Source: an uncultured Caryophanales bacterium
Lineage (GTDB): Bacteria; Bacillota_I; Bacilli_A; RFN20; CAG-826
NCBI GenBank assembly: GCA_946404585.1
Contig: CAMJEC010000031.1
Coordinates: 1-10,901 of the forward strand
DNA length: 10,901 bases
Direction of reading: 5' to 3'
Below, in pieces: positions 1-5,937 of the stretch. The notes under the pieces are model-generated. The model had not been told where the DNA came from and did no database searches. It was given only the letters and a program-made list of their open reading frames with translations. Position numbers and translations under genes: made by a program. Within the stretch, counting starts at the first letter, position 1. Each line of letters begins with the position of its first letter.

Positions 1-1309
1 AAGCGAGATAACGTTCACTCATAATGCCCGTTCTAGTATATGTTGAAGCGCCACACGCACTCGCATTGTTGCCTGCGCTAGAATGACCATCACCAATCAC
101 ATAGTTAATGAGCTTCTCAATAGCTTGACAGTAGAAGTTTTCATTATCGCTCTTTAAGTTATTAACGATATCTTGGTGATTCTTTGTTAAATAATCATTA
201 AAGTCAGAGATTCTACAATCTCTAAAGCCATATGAATGGTCTAAAAGGAACATAAAAGAATTGTAATTATATTCCCTAAATTCATAATTACTTCTGGCGT
301 TTTTAAAACGATAATCACCATTATGGAAATCCTTTTCAAAAGATGTGCCAACATAATTGACAGATACCGCACCTCTTGAAAAATCTAACATATAAAATGC
401 TGTGCCATTAAAGTTAAAACTAGCCCAGTAACACATATTAAATGTGATTGAGTTAACAATAGAAAATGGAATATAGAAGCCATCATTATATTTATAGATA
501 TCTAAGTGATATTTATTTAAATCAAAGACAACATCTTCTGTGCCTTGATAAGTCACATAGTTTTCTCTGATATGAGTATTAACTTCTTCACCATCAGTCA
601 TATGGAAAATACTTCTATCAGTACCACATGAACCGATGAGGTTATCGTAATTATGGGCAGTAATGGTGTTTTCTACATGATCAACAGTAAAAACAATATC
701 GTATGGGCATGTGTATGTAATCTTATTACCTTCTTTAGTGACTTCGATATCATCATAGATTGTTAATAAAGCGGTCTCTAAAGTCATATAAGGAATAAAA
801 GTGTTTTCATCTTTAATCGCATATTCTAAATCCCATATCTTATAAGAAACACAATCGTTATGGTCAGTCGCTGGAATATACAAAGGCGCAGACATTAACG
901 CAAGATTAACGTTATCATCGCCTATTGAACTACTAGAAGAACTAGATGATGAGGATGTGCTACTTGAAGAAGAACTAGAGGAGCTTGAAGAACTTGAAGA
1001 ACTTGAGTTACTACTAGATGAACTAGAACTAGAAGAGCTACTACTGGAACTGCTTACAGAAGAACTACTAGATGACGAGCTACTTGAAGAAGATACACTA
1101 GAGCTTGAACTACTAGAAGTAGAACTACTAGTAGTGGATTCACTTAATGAAGTAGTGCTGCTAGTTTCACTAGATGTGCTTTCGCTAGATTGAACGCTAC
1201 TTAAAGAATCACTTAATGAACTAATGCTAGAACTAGAAGAACTAGTCGCAGGAGTGCAAGAAGCGATAATAAGCGCAAATAATGTAGGAACAATCTTACT
1301 TAATTTCAT
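1..1309 (-). CDS. Surface lipoprotein with poly-serine linker and S41-type peptidase region (C-terminus outside window)
   Basis: The protein starts at the ATG at 1309 and has 436 complete codons before the left edge, so it is partial. Residues 1-17 form a lipoprotein signal peptide ending in the lipobox IASC, with Cys18 as the lipidation site. Residues 23-128 are a low-complexity tract with 85 serines out of 106, presumably an extended wall-spanning or glycosylatable linker. The rest is a non-repetitive, aromatic-rich domain ending near residues 401-410 in NYVIGDGHSS. The (x)DGH(S/T) motif after a helical stretch is the usual entry to the S41 (CtpA/tricorn-type) peptidase fold. The catalytic Ser/Lys would lie further downstream and cannot be checked. 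The expected role is an extracellular membrane-attached protease or a degenerate homologue. No Shine-Dalgarno is seen before the ATG. An extended -10 (TGGTATATT) lies ten bases upstream, so the 5' leader would be only about three bases. The lipoprotein call is firm; the S41 assignment is moderate. Confidence 0.8.
   Translation of the reverse strand, partial: MKLSKIVPTLFALIIASCTPATSSSSSSISSLSDSLSSVQSSESTSSETSSTTSLSESTTSSSTSSSSSSSVSSSSSSSSSSSSVSSSSSSSSSSSSSSSNSSSSSSSSSSSSSSSSTSSSSSSSSSSIGDDNVNLALMSAPLYIPATDHNDCVSYKIWDLEYAIKDENTFIPYMTLETALLTIYDDIEVTKEGNKITYTCPYDIVFTVDHVENTITAHNYDNLIGSCGTDRSIFHMTDGEEVNTHIRENYVTYQGTEDVVFDLNKYHLDIYKYNDGFYIPFSIVNSITFNMCYWASFNFNGTAFYMLDFSRGAVSVNYVGTSFEKDFHNGDYRFKNARSNYEFREYNYNSFMFLLDHSYGFRDCRISDFNDYLTKNHQDIVNNLKSDNENFYCQAIEKLINYVIGDGHSSAGNNASACGASTYTRTGIMSERYLA
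926..1243 (-). repeat. Low-complexity poly-serine coding tract
   Basis: This tract encodes residues 23-128 of the lipoprotein, 85 of them Ser, with scattered Thr, Glu, Leu and Val at the N-terminal end and almost pure Ser toward the C-terminal end. AGC/AGT and TCN codons alternate irregularly. It is therefore not a simple DNA microsatellite, and serine seems to be kept at the protein level. The opposite strand reads as an open Glu/Leu-rich frame that is only a shadow. Confidence 0.9.
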
Positions 1310-1319
1310 TTGTGGAAAT

Positions 1320-1350
1320 AATATACCAGTGAAATATAAATGTATAGCAA
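1320..1350 (-). promoter_or_regulatory. Probable extended -10 promoter of the lipoprotein gene
   Basis: On the minus strand TGG plus TATATT (1328 down to 1320) matches an extended -10. A poor -35 candidate, TTGCTA at 1345-1350, lies 19 bases upstream of the hexamer. The expected start of transcription is only about three bases before the ATG at 1309, which fits the missing ribosome binding site. Confidence 0.4.
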
Positions 1351-1385
1351 AATAATAAAAAATCTAGCCATAATGACTAGATTTT
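1351..1385 (-). terminator. Rho-independent terminator after queT
   Basis: The stem AAAATCTAG (1359-1367) pairs perfectly with CTAGATTTT (1377-1385) around a nine-base loop. On the minus strand it is followed by a T-rich run at 1351-1358. It lies about 20 bases past the queT stop codon and separates that unit from the lipoprotein gene. The stem is AT-rich, so efficiency may be moderate. Confidence 0.7.
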
Positions 1386-1406
1386 GTTATAGATTTATGT
1401 TTTTGT

Positions 1407-1973
1407 TTACCACTTATAATCAGTGTTTCTTGTGGCTAATATCACTCTATAGAATGATGGATTCTTTTTAGTTAAAAGAAGAGTTAATGGATAACCAACG
1501 CACATAATGCAGACGAATTCACCTAAGAAGACACCACCAAACATAGTGAAGTATGTTACAGGATTTAATTCCATTGCATCTGGCGTACCGATGCATGAAT
1601 AATAAATAACTAAAGGAATAACGATCGCGTTAGCAAGGCACGGAATAAAGCCTGCAAAGAATAAATTTTTAATGAATCTTGAATAAGCAATCATAATTAA
1701 ACAAGACACTAAAGTGGTTAATGTACCAAAGATAATATCAAGTGGCCCAACGGTGGAAGCTAAGTTAGCAAGTAAACAACCTAAAGTTAAACCAATAGTG
1801 TAACTAGGATTAAAGAACACTAATAAGTTAAGAAGTTCACTAATTCTGAACTGTGAGAATTCATATGATAAAGGACCACAGGCAATAGTGATAACAGCGT
1901 ACAACGCTGCAATCATGCCGTTGACACAGATCATTTTAATGTCGAAGTATTTTGTAAGTATGTTTGTTTTCAT
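1407..1973 (-). CDS. queT: QueT-family (DUF988) queuosine-precursor ECF transporter S component
   Basis: This 188-residue integral membrane protein has about five to six hydrophobic helices. QueT proteins are the substrate-binding S components of energy-coupling factor transporters and are thought to import queuosine precursors such as preQ1, preQ0 or queuine for tRNA modification. The family signature is clear at residues 41-71: QFRISELLNLL, then FFNPSYTIGLTLGCLLANL. The length is typical of the family. The ECF energising subunits (EcfA/A'/T) are not in the window and would be supplied from elsewhere in the genome. The gene starts one base after the TAG of the upstream COG0523 GTPase, with no good ribosome binding site of its own, so translation is probably coupled and expression depends on the GTPase promoter. 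No preQ1 riboswitch is visible ahead of the unit, although queT genes often carry one. The family call is firm; the actual substrate is inferred. Confidence 0.88.
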   Translation of the reverse strand: MKTNILTKYFDIKMICVNGMIAALYAVITIACGPLSYEFSQFRISELLNLLVFFNPSYTIGLTLGCLLANLASTVGPLDIIFGTLTTLVSCLIMIAYSRFIKNLFFAGFIPCLANAIVIPLVIYYSCIGTPDAMELNPVTYFTMFGGVFLGEFVCIMCVGYPLTLLLTKKNPSFYRVILATRNTDYKW

Positions 1974-1974
1974 T

Positions 1975-3249
1975 CTATAGTTGATCTAATTCTTTTCTAA
2001 TAGCTTTCTCGTTAAGGTTTTGACCGATAAACACGAGTTTGATTAATCGGTCTTGATATTCATCATCCCAGTCATGGGCGAAATTCTCATCATTATGTCT
2101 TAAATAAGTTAATTGTGCTTTTGTTAATGTCGCGGAGAACCATTTTCTTGAATAAGTTAAGGTTGTTTGAGAACCCGCTGATTCATAGACATAAATATTT
2201 TCTTTTTCATTAGCGAAGTAGCAGACACCCTTTGCTCTAATGATGTGGTGTTTACCGCTTTCTTCTTTGACCCAATGTTCAAACTTTTCTTGATCAAATG
2301 GTCTTCTACGATAATACACGAATGTGTTGATATCGTATTCAAGAGCGGTACCTTCTTCTTCGTTTTCTATACCATGGTGATGGTGATGATGGTGGTGATG
2401 ATGTTCATGTTCTTCATGTTCATCGTCATCGTCATCTTCGTCGTGGTCATGATGATGATGGTGTCCTTCTTCCTCATCGTCATCGTCGTCATCGTGATGT
2501 TCAACATCGCTATCCCAGTCTTCGAATTCTCTAATCCAAGCTGCGGAGCCACTGGCCTTATCAAAATCAAAGAGGTCTGTATCGATTAATCTATCAATAT
2601 CAACATCACAGAAATCTGATTCAATAATCTCAGCTTCAGGTTGTAAAGCCTTAATAGCAATCTTTACTCTTCTGAGTTCTTCCTTACTAATTAATGAGGC
2701 TTTATTTAATAAAACGATATCGCAGAATTCAATTTGTTGAATGACGAGGTTTTCTAAGTTTTCTTCACCACGTGTCGCTTCTTTTAATGTTTCACCACAG
2801 CCAAACTCATCTCTAAGTCTTAAGGCGTCAGTGACAGAGATAATAGCATCTAACCAATAGAACTTTGGTAAATGTTGTTTCTCAAATTCTTGTTCCATAT
2901 AGGTAATTGTTTGAGCGATTGGTACTGGTTCACAAATACCAGAAGCTTCAATTAAGATATGGTCATATTTTTGTTGCTTGACTAAGTCAGCGAGTTGTTG
3001 AATTAAGTCTTGTTTTAATGTGCAGCAGATACAGCCATTGGATAGAGCCACTAAGTTTTCATCCTTCCCTTTAACGATGCCGTTTTCTTCAATAAGTTCA
3101 GCATCAATATTGACTTCGCCAATATCGTTAACAATAACGGCCATCTTATGACCTTTAGCGTTTTTTAATATGTGATTGATTAATGTGGTTTTACCACTTC
3201 CTAAATAACCGGTAATAAGTGTAATTGGCACTGTTTTATAGTTTTCCAT
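1975..3249 (-). CDS. COG0523 (CobW/ZNG1-type) metallochaperone GTPase with His/Asp-rich metal-binding loop
   Basis: This 424-residue G3E-family GTPase is of the kind that delivers zinc or another metal to client enzymes. Visible motifs are the Walker A GYLGSGKT (14-21), the metal-binding GCICC motif (CxCC, 73-76), the Walker-B/ExxG region IEASG (100-104), and a CobW_C domain (about 305-424) ending in LVFIGQNLNEKAIRKEL. Between the domains, residues 250-293 contain 20 His plus many Asp and Glu, a probable metal-storage or sensing loop. The guanine-specificity motif is NKAS (182-185) rather than NKxD. An in-frame ATG lies 28 codons upstream, but the start at 3249 is preferred because GGAGGG (3258-3263) sits eight bases ahead and the Walker A then falls at the usual place. 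It heads an operon with queT. B. subtilis ZagA (YciC) in this family supports FolE under zinc starvation, which makes a link to 7-deazaguanine supply reasonable but unproven. Confidence 0.93.
   Translation of the reverse strand: MENYKTVPITLITGYLGSGKTTLINHILKNAKGHKMAVIVNDIGEVNIDAELIEENGIVKGKDENLVALSNGCICCTLKQDLIQQLADLVKQQKYDHILIEASGICEPVPIAQTITYMEQEFEKQHLPKFYWLDAIISVTDALRLRDEFGCGETLKEATRGEENLENLVIQQIEFCDIVLLNKASLISKEELRRVKIAIKALQPEAEIIESDFCDVDIDRLIDTDLFDFDKASGSAAWIREFEDWDSDVEHHDDDDDDEEEGHHHHHDHDEDDDDDEHEEHEHHHHHHHHHHGIENEEEGTALEYDINTFVYYRRRPFDQEKFEHWVKEESGKHHIIRAKGVCYFANEKENIYVYESAGSQTTLTYSRKWFSATLTKAQLTYLRHNDENFAHDWDDEYQDRLIKLVFIGQNLNEKAIRKELDQL
2371..2502 (-). repeat. His/Asp/Glu low-complexity metal-binding region
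   Basis: This stretch encodes residues 250-293 of the COG0523 GTPase: 20 His, 13 Asp and 9 Glu in 44 residues, ending in a run of ten His. CAT and CAC, and GAT and GAC, are mixed, so this is not a pure trinucleotide expansion. It also creates spurious open frames on both strands that should not be called genes. Confidence 0.92.
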
Positions 3250-3272
3250 CTTTCTTACCCTCCGTTTTTTGC

Positions 3273-3284
3273 TAGAATATTCTA
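3273..3284. promoter_or_regulatory. 12-bp perfect palindrome overlapping the -10, possible operator
   Basis: TAGAATATTCTA is a perfect inverted repeat covering the proposed -10 of the COG0523-queT unit. A repressor bound here would block transcription. It does not resemble the longer Zur box known in Bacillus, so I cannot name the regulator. AT-rich palindromes of this size can also arise by chance. Confidence 0.3.
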
Positions 3285-3311
3285 CCACATTTATTTTAAA
3301 TAAATAGTCAA
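3279..3311 (-). promoter_or_regulatory. Probable promoter of the COG0523-queT unit
   Basis: On the minus strand an extended -10 (TGG plus TAGAAT, 3287 down to 3279) lies upstream of the start at 3249. A TTGACT element (3306-3311) precedes it, but the 21-base spacing is too long for a classic -35, so the extended -10 would carry the recognition. The leader would be about 23 bases and includes the GGAGGG ribosome binding site. Confidence 0.45.
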
Positions 3312-3341
3312 ACGATAAAAAAGTGCAACTCATAAAGATTT

Positions 3342-3370
3342 TTGTAAAAACTTTTAGCAGGTTTTATCTA
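3342..3370 (+). promoter_or_regulatory. Possible promoter of the surface-protein gene
   Basis: TTGTAA (3342-3347), 17 bases, then TATCTA (3365-3370), with the start codon at 3405. Both hexamers match the consensus at four or so positions with correct spacing. It would be divergent to the COG0523 promoter within the same 155-base intergenic region. Confidence 0.35.
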
Positions 3371-3404
3371 ACTATTCGTCTTGTTTGGTAAGAGGAAACA
3401 AACT

Positions 3405-4250
3405 ATGAAAACATTACTAGCTGTCTTATCGATGATTCCAGGCTTAACCGCCACTCCACCTTTACCACCAAGAACCGTGACCACTGATGAATACAATGAT
3501 TTTGAAGTGACTTTAGTTGAAAAATATGCTGAAGATGATGAACGCTTTAGTTACTTTGAACAAGGCACTTGTTATAAAGTAAATCTTAAAAACACTGGTG
3601 AAGGATACATGAGTGGTATCTATTTTACTTATGAATATGGCTATCATTCATATAACACTGTAATAGAAGGCAAGCCCTCTGATTACTATGTCATAGCCCC
3701 TAATCAAGAAGCAACTATCATAGTGGCCGCTAATTATAACGCCGATAGTCTTGACGAATTTGAAATACACGGAAGTGCTTATACCTCTTTCACTGATGAA
3801 GCAACAGTCAGTGGTACAAATGTTATGACAACCACAAAGTATGATGACTATTACTATAGTCACGTTGATATGTCATTTGATCACGTTAAGGATGAAAAAT
3901 ATTGTTACGGTGCGATAATCAAAGCGTTTGTGGAGGAAAAAGAAACATACTTTGTCGTCAATGAATGGGATAACTTCACCTTTACCACAACCAAGGAAGT
4001 TAATGGTAACGAAAACAATGAAGCTGAATTAGTCAAAGTTCTTAAAACTGAATATATAGGTTATGATGAAATGATTGCGCAAAGAGATTTCTTTGAAACA
4101 CATAGTAACGTTGAAACTGTCTTTGACAATATTACGAAAGGCTGTCGTGGTTCAATCCTCTTCGGTGTTCCTGCTGCAGCGTCATTAGGTTTAGTAACAA
4201 CTTTTGTTGTTGCCTTACGTAGAAGCGCAAAGAAAAATAAAAGCAAATAA
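3405..4250 (+). CDS. Unrecognised exported protein with C-terminal membrane anchor
   Basis: I do not recognise the family. With the start at 3405 the protein has 281 residues. An in-frame ATG at 3381 exists, but AGAGG (3391-3395) lies nine bases before 3405 and the hydrophobic signal sequence (MKTLLAVLSMIPGL) begins there. The mature part starts with a Pro-rich stretch and continues as an acidic, Tyr- and Thr-rich, probably beta-sheet domain (about 25-245). At about 251-271 there is one hydrophobic helix followed by the basic tail RRSAKKNKSK. This is the topology of a type I membrane protein with its bulk outside the cell. The phrase YKVNLKNTGEGYMSGIYF resembles strands of Ig-like or CARDB-like adhesion domains, but that is only an impression. 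It is divergent from the metallochaperone unit and only 50 bases before the next gene, which has its own promoter. Surface localisation is likely; function is unknown. Confidence 0.8.
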   Translation: MKTLLAVLSMIPGLTATPPLPPRTVTTDEYNDFEVTLVEKYAEDDERFSYFEQGTCYKVNLKNTGEGYMSGIYFTYEYGYHSYNTVIEGKPSDYYVIAPNQEATIIVAANYNADSLDEFEIHGSAYTSFTDEATVSGTNVMTTTKYDDYYYSHVDMSFDHVKDEKYCYGAIIKAFVEEKETYFVVNEWDNFTFTTTKEVNGNENNEAELVKVLKTEYIGYDEMIAQRDFFETHSNVETVFDNITKGCRGSILFGVPAAASLGLVTTFVVALRRSAKKNKSK

Positions 4251-4253
4251 TTA

Positions 4254-4281
4254 TTAACAAAATAAAAAATGCATCTATAAT
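4254..4281 (+). promoter_or_regulatory. Strong sigma-70-type promoter of the small protein-antiporter operon
   Basis: TTAACA (4254-4259), 16 bases, then a perfect TATAAT (4276-4281). The expected start of transcription near 4288 leaves a leader of only about 13 bases that contains the GAGG ribosome binding site (4289-4292). This is the best promoter match in the window. Confidence 0.65.
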
Positions 4282-4300
4282 CATAAGCGAGGAAAAAAGA

Positions 4301-4630
4301 ATGAAAGTTGAATTAACACTTGTGTTAAAAACTACCGAACGCGCTTATGGTGCATTAGAAGCAATTAAAAGAGCGGGTTATAACGCTACTGTTATGACCA
4401 GTGAATCTTTAAGACACGCTGTTGACTATTATCCAGGCGAACATACATTCATCAATCTTAGACACGTTGAACAAAGAGATGTTTTTGAAAGTATCTTAGG
4501 TGTCTTTATTGTGGAAAATGATCGTTTAGAAGATTTAAAGAGAGTCATTCGCGAAACAACTAAGAATTTCACCGAAATTAAAGGTTTCATGTATTCAAGA
4601 GCAATCGACGACTTTGAAGGTTCTATTTAA
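4301..4630 (+). CDS. Small cytoplasmic protein, possibly PII-like regulator of the adjacent antiporter
   Basis: This soluble protein of 109 residues has no signal or membrane segment. GAGG sits eight bases before the ATG. The predicted order is strand (2-10), helix (12-26), strands (about 28-34 and 47-54), strand (63-71), helix (74-88) and strand (93-101). This ferredoxin-like pattern, together with the length, resembles PII-like proteins and the c-di-AMP receptor PstA, in which an early strand plus Ala-Thr turn and a second repeat VENDRLEDLKRVI would be equivalent halves. I see no diagnostic ligand motif, so the fold is an inference. The stop codon is five bases from the antiporter start and AAGGA spans the junction, so the two are translationally coupled. 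B. subtilis khtSTU is a precedent for small soluble proteins encoded with, and controlling, a CPA2 antiporter. I consider a regulatory partner the most likely role. Confidence 0.82.
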   Translation: MKVELTLVLKTTERAYGALEAIKRAGYNATVMTSESLRHAVDYYPGEHTFINLRHVEQRDVFESILGVFIVENDRLEDLKRVIRETTKNFTEIKGFMYSRAIDDFEGSI

Positions 4631-4635
4631 GGATT

Positions 4636-5937
4636 ATGGAAGCCTTTTCGATATTTGCTTATGTGGCTGCTCTTTTATTAGTGGCCTTGTTATCAACGCG
4701 TTTAATGCGTCTTATCAAATTACCTAACGTGACTGGTTATATTTTAACCGGTATCATCATGGGACCATTTTTATTTGGTCTGTTATTTAATAACTTCTCA
4801 TTTGATGGTATCAAAGAAGGCGTTATCTATAAGTTTGTTGATCAACTAGGTTGGGTTTCCACTGTAGCGTTAGGCTTTATTGCCTTCTCCATTGGTACAT
4901 CATTTAAATTCAGCACAATTAAAGCATTAGGTAAAAGAGTTTTAGTTATTACTGTTTTAGAAGCCTTAGGTGCTTCTTTATTAGTAGTGGTCGCTTTATT
5001 AGTGGCACACTTTATCTTCCCTCAATACGTTTCCTTAGAATTAGCATTAACATTATCTGCAATCGCTAGTGCGACCGCTCCTGCGGCTACCTTAATGGTT
5101 ATTAAGCAATATCGAGCACATGGCCCATTAGTGGATACTTTATTACCAGTTGTGGCATTAGATGATGCTGCTGCTTTAATTCTTTTCGCTATCTTATTCC
5201 AAATTGCTACCGCTTTAGCGGGTGGTTCTATTTCCGTATACGCCATTATTGTTAAGCCATTACTTGAAATCACCATCTCCTTAGTTGTGGGTGCGGTACT
5301 TGGTTTTGTGATTAGTTTTGCTAACCGCTTCTTTAAATCTAGAAACAATAGACTTATTTGGAATATCTTTTCCGTCTTTGCCGCTTTAGGTTTCTATTAT
5401 TTATTCAAGAGCCCAATGATGGGTGGCTTTGAATTAAGTTCACTTCTTACCTGCATGATGGCGGGTGCGATATACACTAACTTTGTAAAAGAATCAGGAC
5501 GTACATTAGATGTTATGGATAGATTCACTTCTCCAGTCTATATGATGTTCTTCGTTATTTCTGGTGCATCTTTAGACTTAACTATCTTCTTTAACGGTGA
5601 TGGTTTAGTGGTGGTTCTTATTGCTTTGACTTATCTCGTCTCCCGTGTTGTTGGTAAATGGTCTGGTGCCTTCGTTGGCGCAACCATCACCAGATGTGAA
5701 CCACAAGTTAAAAAATACCTAGGCTTTGCCTTAGTTCCTCAAGCGGGTGTTGCCATTGGTTTATCCACAACTGCGTATAAGTTATTCTCACAATATAGTG
5801 ACCCATATATGCAAAAAACAGGCGCTTTAATTCTCGCCATTATCTTAACAAGTACTTTAGTTTACGAACTCTTTGGTCCAATGGTGGCCAAGTTCGCTCT
5901 TAAGAAAGCTCACGAAATCCCAGAAGAAAACCTTTAA
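4636..5937 (+). CDS. CPA2-family cation/proton antiporter (membrane domain only)
   Basis: This 433-residue protein has about 12-13 membrane helices and belongs to the Na+/H+ exchanger (KefB/KefC, NapA-like) superfamily. It would exchange K+ or Na+ for protons across the cytoplasmic membrane for pH and ion balance. Supporting features are the early LPNVTGYILTGIIMGP motif (29-44), the substrate-path region SAIASATAPAATLMVIKQ, and the paired acidic residues Asp176-Asp177 in VALDDAAALILFA, matching the DD of electrogenic or two-acid exchangers. The C-terminus is a short tail (KKAHEIPEENL) without the RCK/TrkA-N nucleotide-binding domain found in KefC and many CPA2 members. Regulation may be delegated to the 109-residue protein encoded immediately upstream, with which it shares a ribosome binding site overlap (AAGGA, 4629-4633). 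Its stop codon overlaps the end of the convergent hydrolase gene by four bases. Ion specificity cannot be read from the sequence. Confidence 0.9.
   Translation: MEAFSIFAYVAALLLVALLSTRLMRLIKLPNVTGYILTGIIMGPFLFGLLFNNFSFDGIKEGVIYKFVDQLGWVSTVALGFIAFSIGTSFKFSTIKALGKRVLVITVLEALGASLLVVVALLVAHFIFPQYVSLELALTLSAIASATAPAATLMVIKQYRAHGPLVDTLLPVVALDDAAALILFAILFQIATALAGGSISVYAIIVKPLLEITISLVVGAVLGFVISFANRFFKSRNNRLIWNIFSVFAALGFYYLFKSPMMGGFELSSLLTCMMAGAIYTNFVKESGRTLDVMDRFTSPVYMMFFVISGASLDLTIFFNGDGLVVVLIALTYLVSRVVGKWSGAFVGATITRCEPQVKKYLGFALVPQAGVAIGLSTTAYKLFSQYSDPYMQKTGALILAIILTSTLVYELFGPMVAKFALKKAHEIPEENL

Noticed and set aside
957..1193. Open frame on the plus strand encoding a Glu/Leu-rich peptide
   Set aside because: It is the exact antisense of the poly-serine tract, has no ribosome binding site, and its composition follows from AGY/TCN codons read backwards.
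2245..2589. Open frames on both strands rich in Met, Val, Ile and Thr over the His/Asp region
   Set aside because: They are out-of-frame readings of the CAT/GAT repeats of the COG0523 gene, with no start signals.
3250..3333. Longer N-terminus for the COG0523 GTPase from an ATG at 3333
   Set aside because: It would add 28 residues before the P-loop domain and ignore the GGAGGG placed eight bases ahead of the ATG at 3249; the added part also covers the promoter.
3250..3404. preQ1 riboswitch ahead of the queT operon
   Set aside because: I looked for the class I pattern (short G-rich stem with C-rich partner and A-rich tail) and class II. The leader is only about 23 bases and A-rich, without the paired G and C tracts.
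5022..5348. Minus-strand open frame of 108 codons inside the antiporter gene
   Set aside because: It is antisense to membrane-helix codons of a confident gene and has no start signal.
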